Shown in pieces: positions 47,083 to 58,619 of a DNA stretch of 64,000 nucleotides. The first letter of the stretch is position 1. Every line of letters starts with the position of its first letter. This DNA comes from Lithodes maja (lineage: Eukaryota; Arthropoda; Malacostraca; Decapoda; Lithodidae), in NCBI GenBank assembly GCA_037953745.1, contig JBAKBP010004425.1:62001-126000 (forward strand), given 5' to 3'. Under the pieces are notes generated by a model, which was not told the origin of the DNA, made no database searches, and worked only from the letters and a program-made list of their open reading frames with translations. A program made the position numbers and the translations under genes.

Positions 47083-48905
47083 TGTTTGACGCCTGCAGCT
47101 TAGCAGAACGCCACGTGGGCTCAGCCGCTCGCTTGGCCACTCGCTAACGCTCGCCGGGGCAATGTATTTGGCTACAGTCTATCTACAATGTTGTACTTTC
47201 TTTCTTGTGAATCGTCATGTCACAGGCAGTACAGAAGTGGTCTTTATTTTTGCCTGTGACAATGCATTATATTTTATAATTATCATGAGTAGAACATAAG
47301 ATGCATTGTATATTGTTGAGGAGAGAGAGAACCATATAGGCAGTGGGGTGGTAGTGTGTGCGTGCGTATACATGTGCTGCCTTCCCCCCTCTCGTAGGCT
47401 CGCGTGCCGTCTCCCGCCTCTTGATTGGCTGGTGGCTTCTGGCGCCTTCTGCAGGTCTGCTGCCTGGTGACGTAGCGGCCTGTGATTGGCTGACCACCAT
47501 GCCTTTGTGTGATCCTAGGGGTCCCGAGGAGCTACTCTCTTCAGAGCTTGCCTGACCAGCATACCCTTAATATATCCCTTGACACCTGTCCCCGACTTCT
47601 ACCTGTAGAGCACTTTCTCTCTCTCTCAACTTCTTACCTCTCATTCTTCCTCTCTATTTAATATCATAACTCCCCTTTGATTCTGCACAATTTCATATAT
47701 CAGCCATCGTATTATATGCTGAAGCTCTCAGATATTATATGTTTAGTTAGGCATTTTGGAGGGGTTACCATTGTGTCTGTAGAGGTTCGACACACTCACG
47801 GTGTCTCCCTACCTATTCCTTGGCTGTCTGCTGGGCTATTTAATGCTAGACTGGGGTAAGGCTACTTGTGTTGTGATTTCCGATGTGTAACAGGTTTTGT
47901 TGAGCCTGTACAATTGCAACGGAGACGTGGGAAGCCTAGGTGGTCTTTATGACTGTGTACCTTGTGAGTTTAGCACTGTGTTGCGAGTGAGGGCTTTTGC
48001 CTCTGCCACCCAACACTGTGCTAACTCGTTTTGTTTTTACTTTGAGAGGGTCGCCAGGAGAGAACCAGATACTAGCGATCTGGATCTCTCAAGAGAGCAC
48101 CCCGTCATTTAACGTAATTTGGCCGCACAGACTTAAGGACCTCGCTAGGCTACGAGCCGCTTGCTCAGCCATTGTTTCCTAGTCTACGACATCCCAGCTA
48201 GACTTTATTAGCCTAGCAGAAACCCGATTAGGATCATAAGCTCTTATGTTATGTATGCAGCATTTTTATTCACGTTGACTGTAAGCCTTGGTTGTTGTTG
48301 AGTTGCACAACCCGAGCAGGCTTTTTGAGTTGCCTGAGGAAGTCCTTCTTTGTTGTTGGAGACAATACTATTGCGCATTTATTATTATTCCCGTGCCAGT
48401 TAACCCTGTATGTCCCTACACTTGTCATATCTTGTTCCTGCTTTATATAACAGTTCAAAATCCGATTCGATCATCTTACGCAGCATCAAACTTTCTTCAG
48501 AAGGTTCCTGCTCGATGCTTTAGGACTTTCGTTCACTTTCTTTAATATAGGAGTGACAGTTTATTATTGTTTAGAGTAACTTTAAACATACCTTCTTCTA
48601 GTTTGCATTAAATCATTGCAGTGATTTAATTAAGCTTTCTATCTTTTTCCTTGTATACTTTATTAACATAATTGTATGTTGTTGTGATCAGGCTGTATCA
48701 GAGATTACCAGCCTGTAGTAGTAGTGCATTTATACCGAGTTATAGGTTACCCCGTTATCGCAGATTTAACTCTGGAGGGTATAGGTGTTTTTTGTGCGCC
48801 GGCATTATAAGTTCGAGGGTTGGATCTAGTGTTACCGTTGTGGCTGTGAGCCTTTCTAGTCCAATGATTAAGAGCCCTTGTTTTATACGAGCCCCGGTCG
48901 TAACA
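47083..48905 (+). repeat. 5' long terminal repeat
   Basis: Direct repeat of 53299-55131, by eye about 2-3% different. It ends GGTCGTAACA. The exact 5' edge is uncertain by a few bases (TGTTTGACGCC here against TGTGACGCC in the 3' LTR). A TGTGT at 47081-47085 matches TGTGT directly after the 3' LTR (55132-55136) and may be the target duplication. At about 1.82 kb it is long for a Ty3/gypsy LTR. Confidence 0.92.
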
Positions 48906-48907
48906 AA

Positions 48908-48919
48908 TGGCGACCTTGC
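48908..48919 (+). promoter_or_regulatory. Primer-binding site
   Basis: TGGCGACCTTGC two bases after the 5' LTR. TGG complements a tRNA 3' CCA. The priming tRNA was not identified. Confidence 0.65.
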
Positions 48920-49124
48920 TTAAGATTTTGTGAACTTAGAGAAATATTGCAGGAGTGTTGTGGTCATTTATTTTTGTTTAAAGGAATATAGTGGACACGG
49001 ATTTTTTTTTGGCAAGTATTATAACACTTAAGAGTCTTCAAGCATTTTTGAGTGAATAGTGCTACAAAAGAGTTTAGGTACTTCTCTTTTTTTTTATAAA
49101 CTTTGAGAATTTTCTGTGGACACA

Positions 49125-50408
49125 ATGTCGGACGACGGATCAGAGTACAGTGAGGACACAGTACGGGAAACAGACTCTGAGGTGCAGCAGCGGGGTTTGT
49201 CCGAAGGCATTAGAGTTATAACTAGTGAGGAGGATGCAAAGAAGTTTCTGGAGATATCTATTACTGTTGACCGGGTGTCGGGGATTGATCGGTATGGTCT
49301 CCAGTGTTTGGCCACGGTCATGGGTCATGTGGGCACTAGCAGCATGCCGAGAGGTGACCTGGTGGCCTGTGTGCTCGGCGGGGTGCGTGGGGCTTCGGGT
49401 GGAGTGGGAGCTGGGGCACCTTCGGCCCAGCCCCCATTCCACTCGACTCCTACAATGGCGCCCCCTCGGGCTCCGGAGTCGGGTATGTTCCCGCAGGGCG
49501 ATAGTCACTGGCAGCGTGGTTTGGACTTGGGTGAGTCTCCAATTGTTGCATCTCCTCCTCCTAAAGGTTTGACGGCAGAGATGCTCTTCCAGCTTGAGAT
49601 GGCTAAGCAGCAACGGGAATCTGAGCAGCAGCAGCGGCAGTTTGAGATGGCTAAGATTCAGGCTAAGGAGAGAAGGGCCAGATATGAGACTGAGGTTCAG
49701 GAGAGAAAGGCCATACGTGAGGCTGAGCTTCGGGTTGAGGCTACGAAGTACTGTGCAGACATAGATCTTGAGAAGTCTAGGGTGGAGTCGACAGGGCAGC
49801 ATCTCGGTTCTGGGAATCGAGGTCTTGATCAGTCTTTATCGCACCTGCTCAAGTTGGTCCCTGTATTTGATGAGTCGGGTGTCACCGAATTTTTCATGCG
49901 TTTTGAGAAGAAGTGCCGGGAGCACCAATGGCCCGAGGTTAAGTGGGCAACCCTTGTTTCCTCTAGGTTGGTTGGCAAAGGACTCAAGGCATATGATGCG
50001 TTACCCTTGGAGTCTTGCATCGATTATGAGGTATTGAAGGAGGCTGTCCTGCGGGCATATGAGTTACAACCAGAGATGTACAGATTGAAGTTCCGGGGTG
50101 TAACGAAGGGTCATGAGTGCACCTTTCTTGAGCATGCCCGGGATCTGTCCGATGCATTTGGAAACTGGCTGCGTTCTGAGAAAGCATCGACGTTTGAGGA
50201 GTTGAAACAGCTGATGCTTCTAGAACAATTTTTCAAGTGTACGGGTGGCGATCTGATGTTGAATCTTAAAGAAAAGAACCCGAAAACTCTTCAGGAGGCA
50301 GCTGAGATGGCTGACCGTAGGCTATCGCTGATTCGTGGGTGGGGGTCTGCACAACGGAACGATGCAGGTAACAAGGGGCGCAACACTCCACCCCCCCCGA
50401 GTCAGTGA
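49125..50408 (+). CDS. Gag of Gmr1-like retrotransposon (SCAN-like capsid)
   Basis: 427-residue Gag from the ATG at 49125 (a GTG lies three codons upstream in the open frame). An acidic Ser/Glu-rich N-terminus is followed by a Gly/Pro-rich linker, a Gln/Glu/Arg-rich coiled-coil stretch (roughly residues 150-220) and a helical capsid-like domain (about 235-415). That domain has a LVPVFDESGVTEFFMRFEK block, VLKEAVLRAYELQPEMYR and FEELKQLMLLEQFFKC. It is the region from which the vertebrate SCAN domain is thought to derive. No zinc knuckle in this frame; the knuckle lies just downstream in the overlapping +1 frame. Intact and undamaged, in contrast to pol. Confidence 0.85.
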   Translation: MSDDGSEYSEDTVRETDSEVQQRGLSEGIRVITSEEDAKKFLEISITVDRVSGIDRYGLQCLATVMGHVGTSSMPRGDLVACVLGGVRGASGGVGAGAPSAQPPFHSTPTMAPPRAPESGMFPQGDSHWQRGLDLGESPIVASPPPKGLTAEMLFQLEMAKQQRESEQQQRQFEMAKIQAKERRARYETEVQERKAIREAELRVEATKYCADIDLEKSRVESTGQHLGSGNRGLDQSLSHLLKLVPVFDESGVTEFFMRFEKKCREHQWPEVKWATLVSSRLVGKGLKAYDALPLESCIDYEVLKEAVLRAYELQPEMYRLKFRGVTKGHECTFLEHARDLSDAFGNWLRSEKASTFEELKQLMLLEQFFKCTGGDLMLNLKEKNPKTLQEAAEMADRRLSLIRGWGSAQRNDAGNKGRNTPPPPSQ

Positions 50409-52929
50409 TACACCATATAACAATAACTACAAGAGCAATGATATTAAAACTGACCATAAACCTAGTACCGTCCTGTTTAAGAAGGGTCAGTGCCCTTCCC
50501 CACCTCATGGGAAGCCCAAGGGGGAGTTAGAGTGTTTTCATTGTCATGAAAAGGTGCATTTTGCAAGAGCCTGTCCAAGCAAGCTACCTAATGCAGTTGC
50601 GTCTTTGGTTCGCAACATTGGGGTGTCCCCGAAGTCGTCTGAGTTTGCCCGGGGTATAACGTCAGAGGCTGGGACACAACCAGTGGAGAAGAATCCGGAA
50701 GGCTCGAACCCTGTCCGCGATGTCTTTTGTGACCATCGAGGGCGTGGCTGCGTGAAGTGGGCTGGTAAGAAGCATGGAGTTGAGCTGTTGCGAGACACGG
50801 GTGCCTCTCAGACTTTGATTAAGAACTTTACTGGTAGACCAATAAACGTGGCACGGGTAGTTGTGGTGCAAGGTATCAATGCTATCAGGTCATACCCGTT
50901 GGTCAGGATGGAACTGGAGATGGATGGTGTGACATGAGAGTTGGATGTTGGAATTGTGGAGAACTTGCCTGTTGGGGGAGTCGACCTCCTTCTCGGCAAC
51001 GACTTTGTGGTGCCTACTTCTAAGGTTTCCCCCTTGGTCGTTGCCGAGAAGCCGGCTGACGTGAGTAGGGAGGAACAGGAGTGGGTAGAGAAGTATCAAG
51101 TACAATGTATGGCATGCGTTGTTACAAGATCTCTTGCATCCAAAGTGTCACAGCCTATTCATCAGTCTTCTGATCAGCGGAGGAACGGTCGGAAGAATAC
51201 GGCTAATGTTGGTAAAAGTTTGGAGAGTTTAGTATAACCAGCAGCGCTTCTTGGTGACTCAGTATTGGCACCATTGTTGGAGTCTGGAGAGACCCCAGGA
51301 CCTGTCAGAGTTAGTGAGGAGGTAGGGCAGGAAGAGACTCCGAGGCAGCAACGTTACACACGGAGAGAAAAAAGGGTTGCTCAGTTTGATATTGGGGGAG
51401 GACTTGGGTTGCTTCGGAAGCATTCATACAGGTTGGTTCCCTCAGATATTTGTAAACTGCAGTTGGAGGATCCGGAAGTTCAGAAGTGTGGTAATGGTGC
51501 TGTCGAGATCAAACACGAGGACGGGGAAACATATCATGTGAACCTGTTGGAGGAGTTTGTGAGGCAACCACCTGAGCAGCCTACTGTCCCTGCGTTGGTC
51601 TGCAGCGGCCAATGTGGAGAAGAAGAGGGGGGCAGTAGGGCACAGGTGGAGGAGAGTAGGGATTGTCATGTCTCGGCGGAGCAGTGGGCGGGGGACACGA
51701 GTCTGGTGGCTGTGGAAGCGCTAGAGCACCTGCCTGAGCAGCAGTGTGCAGCGCTCCAGCACCAGCTCGGTTCATACCCCACTGGTCGTGCCGAGCCCCC
51801 GAGCCTCACAACTCAGGCGGTGCAAGATGTTCCGCGGGCAGGTCATGTGAATGTTGGGAGACCGTTAGCCTCGTTGTTTCGGTGGTTCAAGGTGGGCGAC
51901 GAGGCTTGGACATGGTTGTCAGGTCAGGGTCGACCCATGGCTGCCAAGGGTGGTGGTCAGAAGGAGGACATTGAGCAGATTGGTGAGGTTGGCTGTGGAG
52001 TGGATGTGCCCGGTCGTCGTATAGCCTCCCAATGCTGCTCTAGTCGAATGCAACAGCCCTACCATAGACCGACTATATCTGGCCATGTCGCTAAAAGCGG
52101 TGATGCTGCGCAGGCAGATGTAGTCGTAAGGAATGCGGGGGTGCGCATTTACGGTATCGGTGGGGAAGCCTTAGCAATAATGAACTATGGGAGTGACTAC
52201 ACAGGTGGTACTGATTGTCCCTCTCATGACCTGGCTGTTCTAGGGACGAAGGTGGAGAAGGAGGGAGACTACAGGGTAGAAGCTGCGGTCTCGGCTGGGT
52301 TGTGGGAGGGCACTAGGCATGTTGTTCTGCGAGATAAGTTGTTTACTAGGCTGTGGCAATGCATCCGCATGTTTGTTGCTTCTCCAGGCCTGATGTACGG
52401 GGTAGAATCCGACATGGAGGCTGGAGACAGTGCAAGGCTCAGTTTAATTCCCTACCGTATAAATCCTGCTCGACAGCCTGTGGGGCAAGCAGAGCTGGAT
52501 TACATGTTGACAAAGGGTCTGAGGGATAAGGAATGTTGTGAGTGGTCGTTGCCAGTGAGTTTGCAACCTGTGTTAAGTGGCAAGATCAGTGTGTGTGTTG
52601 ATTGTGAGAGTGTGTGTGCATTATCCCTGACAGACGCCTATACCTTATCGAGAGTTGACGACACCATAGACCGCATCGGGGCTGCATCGCCTATCACGAA
52701 GGTAGAACTAGTGAAAGGCTTTTGGCAGGTCCCGTTGCCGGAAAGAGCGAAGAGAAGTGCCAGTCTTGTGATGAACTGGGCAGTTTATCAGTGTCAGGTG
52801 TTGTTGTGCTGCCGGAACACAAGTTGGATGTGTGGCATGCTAAGGGCACTGATAATGTTTTGGCTGATTGTTTCTCACGGGAGGGTCTGTTTGCAGGAGA
52901 ACCCTCGCCGTTCAGTCAGTGTGTGTTGA
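50335..52929 (+). pseudogene. Pol region: zinc knuckle, protease, integrase tail, partial RT
   Basis: One frame with two in-frame stops (TGA 50935-50937, TAA 51235-51237), overlapping the end of gag by 74 bp in the +1 frame. In order: zinc knuckle CFHCHEKVHFARAC (50533-50574, CCHC), aspartic protease DTGAS (50794-50808) and, past the TGA, LLLGNDF; a TRS-type linker; then HVNLLEEF (51535-51558), the word that ends integrase in this group; an acidic linker; then the RT start with IPYRINP, SRVDDTIDRIGAASPITK and VKGFWQVPL. The first RT catalytic Asp is Glu (VELVKG). The integrase core is missing. After about 52795 the frame leaves the RT. The open 554-codon stretch 51265-52929 starts at TTG and is unlikely to start translation on its own. 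Confidence 0.8.
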
Positions 52930-52946
52930 GAGTGGAGAAAAACTAG
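52795..52946 (+). pseudogene. RNase H C-terminal remnant
   Basis: A different frame gives HAKGTDNVLADCFSR, the usual last residues of RNase H (H-KG-DN-ADALSR type), only about 60 bp after the broken RT. A deletion of roughly 1 kb must have joined early RT to the RNase H end. A stop follows at 52944-52946. Confidence 0.82.
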
Positions 52947-53290
52947 GCTTGCCCCTGTAGAGCAGCCGCCAAAAACAACATTAAAATTAAATAAACAAAA
53001 TCACATAAAAACTCTTTCTTTAATACGGGTACTTTTTTTTTTTTTAAGTATGTTATAGCTAAAGTTCTGAGTCGAACCTGTGCTTCTCTCAGAAGGCTGG
53101 GCTAGTAGAAGCTCGCTCTAGGAGCATAGCAGTATGAATTAATTAAGCTATTGTGTTGGGAGGGGTTGTAATTTTGTTGTTGATAATAACTGAGCTTTGC
53201 CTTCTTTGTTGCGAAGTGATTAGGGGTGGCGAGTCTTATCGGCGTTCTGCTTGTCAGATATGGAGCTCATGGTTGAATGTCTAATATCTT
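52947..53290 (+). other. Retrotransposon 3' untranslated region
   Basis: AT-rich with a T tract near 53033-53045; no coding motif. Confidence 0.6.
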
Positions 53291-53298
53291 GGGAGGGG
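53291..53298 (+). promoter_or_regulatory. Polypurine tract
   Basis: GGGAGGGG directly before the 3' LTR start TGTGACGCC, the plus-strand primer site. Confidence 0.75.
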
Positions 53299-55131
53299 TG
53301 TGACGCCTGCAGCTTAGCAGAACGCCACGTGGGCTCAGCCTCTCGCTTGGCCACTCGCTAACGCTCGCCGGGGCAATGTATTCGGCTACAGTCTATCTAC
53401 AATGTTGTACTTTCTTTCTTGAGAATCGTCATGTCACAGGCAGTACAGAAGTGGTCTTTATTTTCACCTGTGACAATGCATTATATTTTATATCATGAGT
53501 AGAACATAAGATGCATTGTATATTGTTGAGGAGAGAGAGAACCATATAGGCAGTGGGGTGGTAGTGTGTGCATGCGTATACATGTGCTGCCTTCCCTCCG
53601 CTCGTAGGCTCGCGCGCGTGCCGTCTCCCGCCTCATAATTGGCTGGTGGCTCCTGGCGCCTTCTGCAGGTCTGCTGCCTGGTGACGTAGCAGCCTGTGAT
53701 TGGCAGACCACCATGCCTTTGTGTAATCCTAGGGGTCCCGAGGAGCTACTCTCTTCAGAGCTTGCCTGACCAGCATACCCTTAACATATCCCTTGCCACC
53801 TGTCCCCGACTTCTACCTATAGAGCACTTTCTCTCTCTCTCAACTTCTTACCTCTAATTCTTCCTCTCTATTTAATATCATAACTCCCCTTTGGTTCTGC
53901 ACGATTTCATATATCAGCCATCGTATTATATGCTGAAGCTCTCAGATATTATATGTTTAGTTAGGCATTTTGGAGGGGTTACCATTTTGTCTGTAGATGT
54001 TCGACACACTCACAGTGTCTCCCTACCTATTCCTTGGCTGTCTGCTGGGCTATTTAATGCTAGACTGGGGTAAGGCTACTTTGTGTTGTGATTTCCGATG
54101 TGTAACAGGTTTTGTTGAGCCTGTACAATCGCAACAGAGACGTGGGAAGCCTAGGTGGTCTTTATGACTGTGTACCTTGTGAGTTTAGCACTGTGTTGCG
54201 AGTGAGGACTTTTGCCTCTGCCACCCAACACTGTGCTAACTCGTTTTGTTTTGACTTTGAGAGGGTCGCCAGGAGAGAACCAGATACTAGCGATCTGGAT
54301 CTCTCAAGAGAGCACCCCGTCATTTAACGTAATTTGGCCGCACAGAATTAAGGACCTCGCTAGGCTACGAGCCGCTTGCTCAGCCATTGTTTCCTAGCCT
54401 ACGACATCCCAGCTAGACTTTATTAGCCTAGCAGACACCCGATTAGGATCATAAGCTCTTATGTTATGTATGCAGCATTTTTATTTACGTTGACTGTAAG
54501 CTTTGGTTGTTGTTGAGTTGCACAACCCGAGCAGGCTTTGTGAGTTGCCTGAGGAAGTCCTTCTTTTGTTGTTGGAGACAATACTATTGCGCATTTATTA
54601 GTATTCCCGTGCCAGTTAACCCTGTATGTCCCTACACTTGTCATATCTTGTTCCTGCTTTATATAACAGTTCAAAATCCGATTCGATCATCTTACGCAGC
54701 ATCAGACTTTCTTCAGAAGATTCCTGCTCGATGCTTTAGGACATTCGTTCACTTTCTTTAGAACATAATAATATAGGAGTGACAGTTTATTATTGTTTAG
54801 AGAAACTTTAAATATACCTTCTTCTAGTTTGCATTAAATCATTGCAGTGATTTAATTAAGCTTTCTATCTTTTTCCTTGTATACTTTATTAACGTAATTG
54901 TATGTTGTTATGATCAGGCTGTATCAGAGATCATCAGCCTGTAGTAGTAGTGCATTTATACCGAGTTATAGGATACCCCGTTATCGCAGATTTAACTCTG
55001 GAGGGTATAGGTGTTTTTTGTGCGCCGGCATTATAAGTTCGAGGGTGGGATCTAGTGTTACCGTTATGGCTGTGAGCCTTTCTAGTCCAATGATTAAGAG
55101 CCCTAATTTTATACGAGCTCCGGTCGTAACA
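53299..55131 (+). repeat. 3' long terminal repeat
   Basis: TGTGACGCC to GGTCGTAACA, direct repeat of 47083-48905. Small indels (an extra GAACATAATA near 54762, loss of AATT near 53490) and scattered substitutions separate it from the 5' LTR. Confidence 0.92.
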
Positions 55132-55450
55132 TGTGTAACTAGCAAAACTAGTTGAAGAGTGTCAAAAAAAGGCATGTGAACATATGTGTGGGAAAACAGT
55201 GTCCCAAGATCTATTGAGGTATATGGTCACATCTTATTGCATAAAATAGGGTTTCATACATTCATATAATTGTTTCATCTGGCAGTGCTTTCTTCGGTAG
55301 CGAAGATATGAGTTTTCTTAACTTCTACTTCTCTATTCTCTCCTAGGTATATTGTCATGCGGGGAGAAAAGGGAAACACAGGTATATAGGAACAGACAGA
55401 ATGCAGGTGCTGTCTGGCAAGTACATCATAATAATTGGCATACATATATA

Positions 55451-55543
55451 TACAAAGGAGTACAAAGGAGTACAAAGGAGTACAAAGGAAATCAAGCAAC
55501 AACAGATCCAGTGACCCTTCTAGGTTGCTTGTCCTCCAAAACA
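55451..55543 (-). mobile_element. CR1-like LINE family 1, copy 4: outer 3' end
   Basis: Tail of three TACAAAGGAG units plus TACAAAGGAA (55451-55490), then 3' UTR that stops at CCAAAACAC. The missing continuation (GAGGATCAAG) resumes at 61031. The two pieces are one copy split by copy 3. Confidence 0.85.
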
Positions 55544-55760
55544 CAAAGGAGTACAAAGGAAATCAAGCAACAACAGGTCTAGTGACCCTTCTAGGCTGCT
55601 TGTCCTCCAAAACACTGAGGATCAAGTGTCCAAACAGTGGTTTAGAGTGGGTAAGGGAACATTGGAAAGGGAACTACTGCCCTAGAACTAATGTCCGTGG
55701 CAGGATTAGGAAGTTAGTAGGGGACAGATGGGTTAGTAACTGAGGGGGTATACAATAAAG

Positions 55761-58616
55761 TTATTCATTTACAAACGCAGTCAGTCGCGGGTTTGATGCG
55801 AGATATTTGTCTAAGCGGAGTTTAAATGAATCAACGGTGCTGCAGTCTATAACGTCTCGGGGAAGCCCATTCCACAAGTTGACAACTCGATTGAAGAAGA
55901 AATTCTTAGATTCGTGTGAGTTAAAAGATTTACCAATAATTTTGCAACCGTTTCCCCGCGTGTAATTAGATTGGTCGATAGTGAAGTACTTACTACAGTT
56001 CATATTGTCGATGCCTTTGATGATTTTGAACACTTGAATTAAGTCGCCTCTTAATCTGCGCTGGGTTAAAGGAAATAGATTTAATTCTCTAAGACGCTCT
56101 TCGTATGGTTTGTTCTTTAGGCTAGGTATCATTTTGGTAACTCTACGTTGAACTTGTTCTAGCTTGTTTATATCTTTTTGGTAATAAGGGCACCAGGATT
56201 GAACGCAGTATTCCAGAAGAGGGCGGACTAAGGAATTGTAAAGGGTTAGGATAACATCTTTGGATTTATGCTCAAATGACCTGCCTATAAAGCCAATTAT
56301 TTTGTTTGCCTTCTTAACAACTTCTGAACATTGTTGACTCGGTTTTAGGTTACTCGATATTGTTACTCCCAGATCGGTTTCTTTGTTTACATTCTTAAGC
56401 TGAGTGCCATTCATCGAATAGTTTGCTTTCTCATTTAGGTATCCGATATGTAGTACTTTACATTTATCCGCATTGAAACTCATTTGCCAAATTTGGGCCC
56501 AACATGACAATTTATCTAGATTGTGTTGCATATCGTCAACTTGTTCTTTTGAGAGTACGCTATTTGCAATTTTTGTATCGTCAGCAAATTTCGAGACTGT
56601 ACAGGTGAGACCCTCATCTATGTCGTTGATGTAAATTAGAAAGAGAATTGGTCCTAGTACCGATCCCTGGGGTACCCCACTACTTACATTGGTCCATTTA
56701 GATGCCTTACCGTTTATGACTACTCTTTGCTTTCTGTCGCTGAGCCAATTTTCTATCCATTTCAACACACCGTCTTGTATTCCATGCGCTTTTAGTTTTA
56801 GCAGTAATCGTTTGTGGGGAACTTTGTCAAAGGCCTTTTGAAAATCAAGGTATATAATATCTACAGCTTTACTCTCATCGTAGAGGTTGAAGATATCGTG
56901 GAAGAAGTCTAAGAGGTTTGTTAAACAGGAACGTTTTTTACGAAAGCCGTGTTGATTATCTTTAAGTAAGTTATTTGCCTCTAAGTGATTTACGAGTCTG
57001 TCTCTTATGACCGTTTCTAGCATTTTACATACAATTGATGTTAAGCTAATTGGACGATAGTTACTGGGTAGGGATTTGCTGCCTTTTTTGAATATCGGTG
57101 TTACGTTGGCTAGCTTCCACTGATCAGGCATAGTCCCAGACTGCAAGGATTCATTGAATAGCAAGTGGTTTGGAGAGCTCATCCTTAGCTTCCTTTAGAA
57201 CTCTAGGTGAGATTGTATCAGGTCCAGGCGTTTTATTTACCTTGAGTTTATCTAAACAATTCAATACTTCTCTCTCTGTAACGGTGATATTGCTTAGAAC
57301 ATCTGAATTATCAATCTGAATCGGCGATGGTGTAGGGATATCACTGAGGTCTTCGGTTGTAAAAACTGATGCAAAGAAGGTATTGAGGGCATTACTCATT
57401 TGTACTTCGTCTTTGGTGTATTCTCCATTTTCATCGACTAACGGTCCAACAGTTGAAGTAACTACTTTTTTCTTTCTGATATAACTATAGAATTCTTTCG
57501 GGTTTGTTTTACTTTGATTCGCAACATGTAACTCCAGGGTCTTTTTACTTTGCTTAATTAACTTTTTGGCTTTGCGTCGTAGCTCTACAAATTTCACCCG
57601 TTCTTCGTCATTTTGTGAGAATTTTAATCTATCATTAGCAAATTTTTTAGCAAGCAGACAGTCTGAAATATCTTTATTCCACCATTTGGGCTTATCATTT
57701 TGGCCTGGACGCCGTATTTTCGATGGTATGCAGTCTTGCACTGCCTTAAGGTAAGTGGTTGTGAAACACTCCCAAGATGTATTGATGTCGTTATTGTTAG
57801 TCAGAAAGCTCCAGTCAGTTTCTTTAAGTTTTGATTTAAGTTTATGAAAATTTGCTTTCTTGAAATTAGGGACTTTCTCAATGCTGCTATTTGATTTGTT
57901 ACTAGTAAACTTTAAAGTGAAAGTTATCGTACGATGGTCGCTGTTACTGAATTCATCACCAACATTCAAATTATCTATTAATTCTTCTTTTGTTGCGAGT
58001 ACAAGGTCAAGCACATTATTACCACGGGTCGGAGATTGTACAAATTGAAAAAGTGAACTCTCTTGCAAGTTAGCATAGAGGTCGTGTCCAGAGTGTGAAG
58101 TAAGAATATCGCCCCATTTAGTCACGGGTAAGTTGAAATCGCCAAGAATTACGGTATCTTGTATGTTAGTTATTTCTGCAATTTGTTCATAAATTTCACT
58201 GTCAGTTTGCACTGATTGAGATGGGGGTCTGTATAATAAAGCTAGTGTTATTTTAGTTCCTCGTTTATTATTTAATAGTACGTAAGATATGTCTATATTC
58301 GCAATTTGAGGTTTTGACATTAAGACGGGATTAAGACTTTCCTTTATAAAAAACAGAACTCCTCCTCCATTTCTATTGATCCGACTTTTCTCAAACATTG
58401 TATAACCAGGAAGCGTATATTCGGCTAAAAAGTCTCTGTCTTCCGTATTTAACCAAGATTCTGTAATGCCGATTATATCATAATGTTCTGTAAACACGAT
58501 TTCCTCTAGATCTGAAAATTTATTGCGTATGCTACGAGCATTTACATAAAACACCTTAAGAGTATTAGAGTTGGATGTTACTGATTGTGCATTGTCTGAA
58601 TTTTCAGTTCATATTT
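55761..58616 (-). pseudogene. LINE family 1 ORF2 (copy 3), one frameshift
   Basis: Endonuclease (VFYVNARSIRNKFSDLEEIV, ITESWLNTED, LLYRPPS, GDFNLPVTKW, SDHRTITF), linker with KPKWWNKDISD, RT (NKTPGPDTISPRVLKE, YLDFQKAFDKVPHKR, GVPQGSVLGPILF, KFADDTKIA) and C-terminus ending LASNPRLTAFVNE. Length would be about 950 residues. The only lesion seen is a 5-bp deletion near 57155-57175 between KPL and the next block. The endonuclease frame opens after a TGA just downstream of the ORF1 stop and has no ATG before the first conserved block, so initiation may be by reinitiation or at a non-AUG codon, or an ATG was lost; copy 2 does have an ATG. Confidence 0.9.
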
Positions 58617-58619
58617 GAC

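Larger units (their letters stand above)
47083..55131 (+). mobile_element. Ty3/gypsy (Gmr1-like) LTR retrotransposon, internally deleted
   Basis: Two LTRs of about 1.83 kb flank 4.4 kb holding a primer-binding site, an intact SCAN-like gag, a protease with zinc knuckle, a remnant of the end of integrase, a partial RT and the last residues of RNase H, then a polypurine tract. Integrase-before-RT order and SCAN-like Gag together point to the Gmr1-like branch of Ty3/gypsy. Most of integrase, RT and RNase H is deleted, so the copy is non-autonomous. No envelope gene. Confidence 0.88.

Noticed and set aside
46706..47140. 144-codon minus frame
   Set aside because: Extends into the 5' LTR and lacks any known motif.
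47083..55131. Endogenous retrovirus with an envelope gene
   Set aside because: No envelope-like frame between the RNase H remnant and the 3' LTR; the element fits an LTR retrotransposon.
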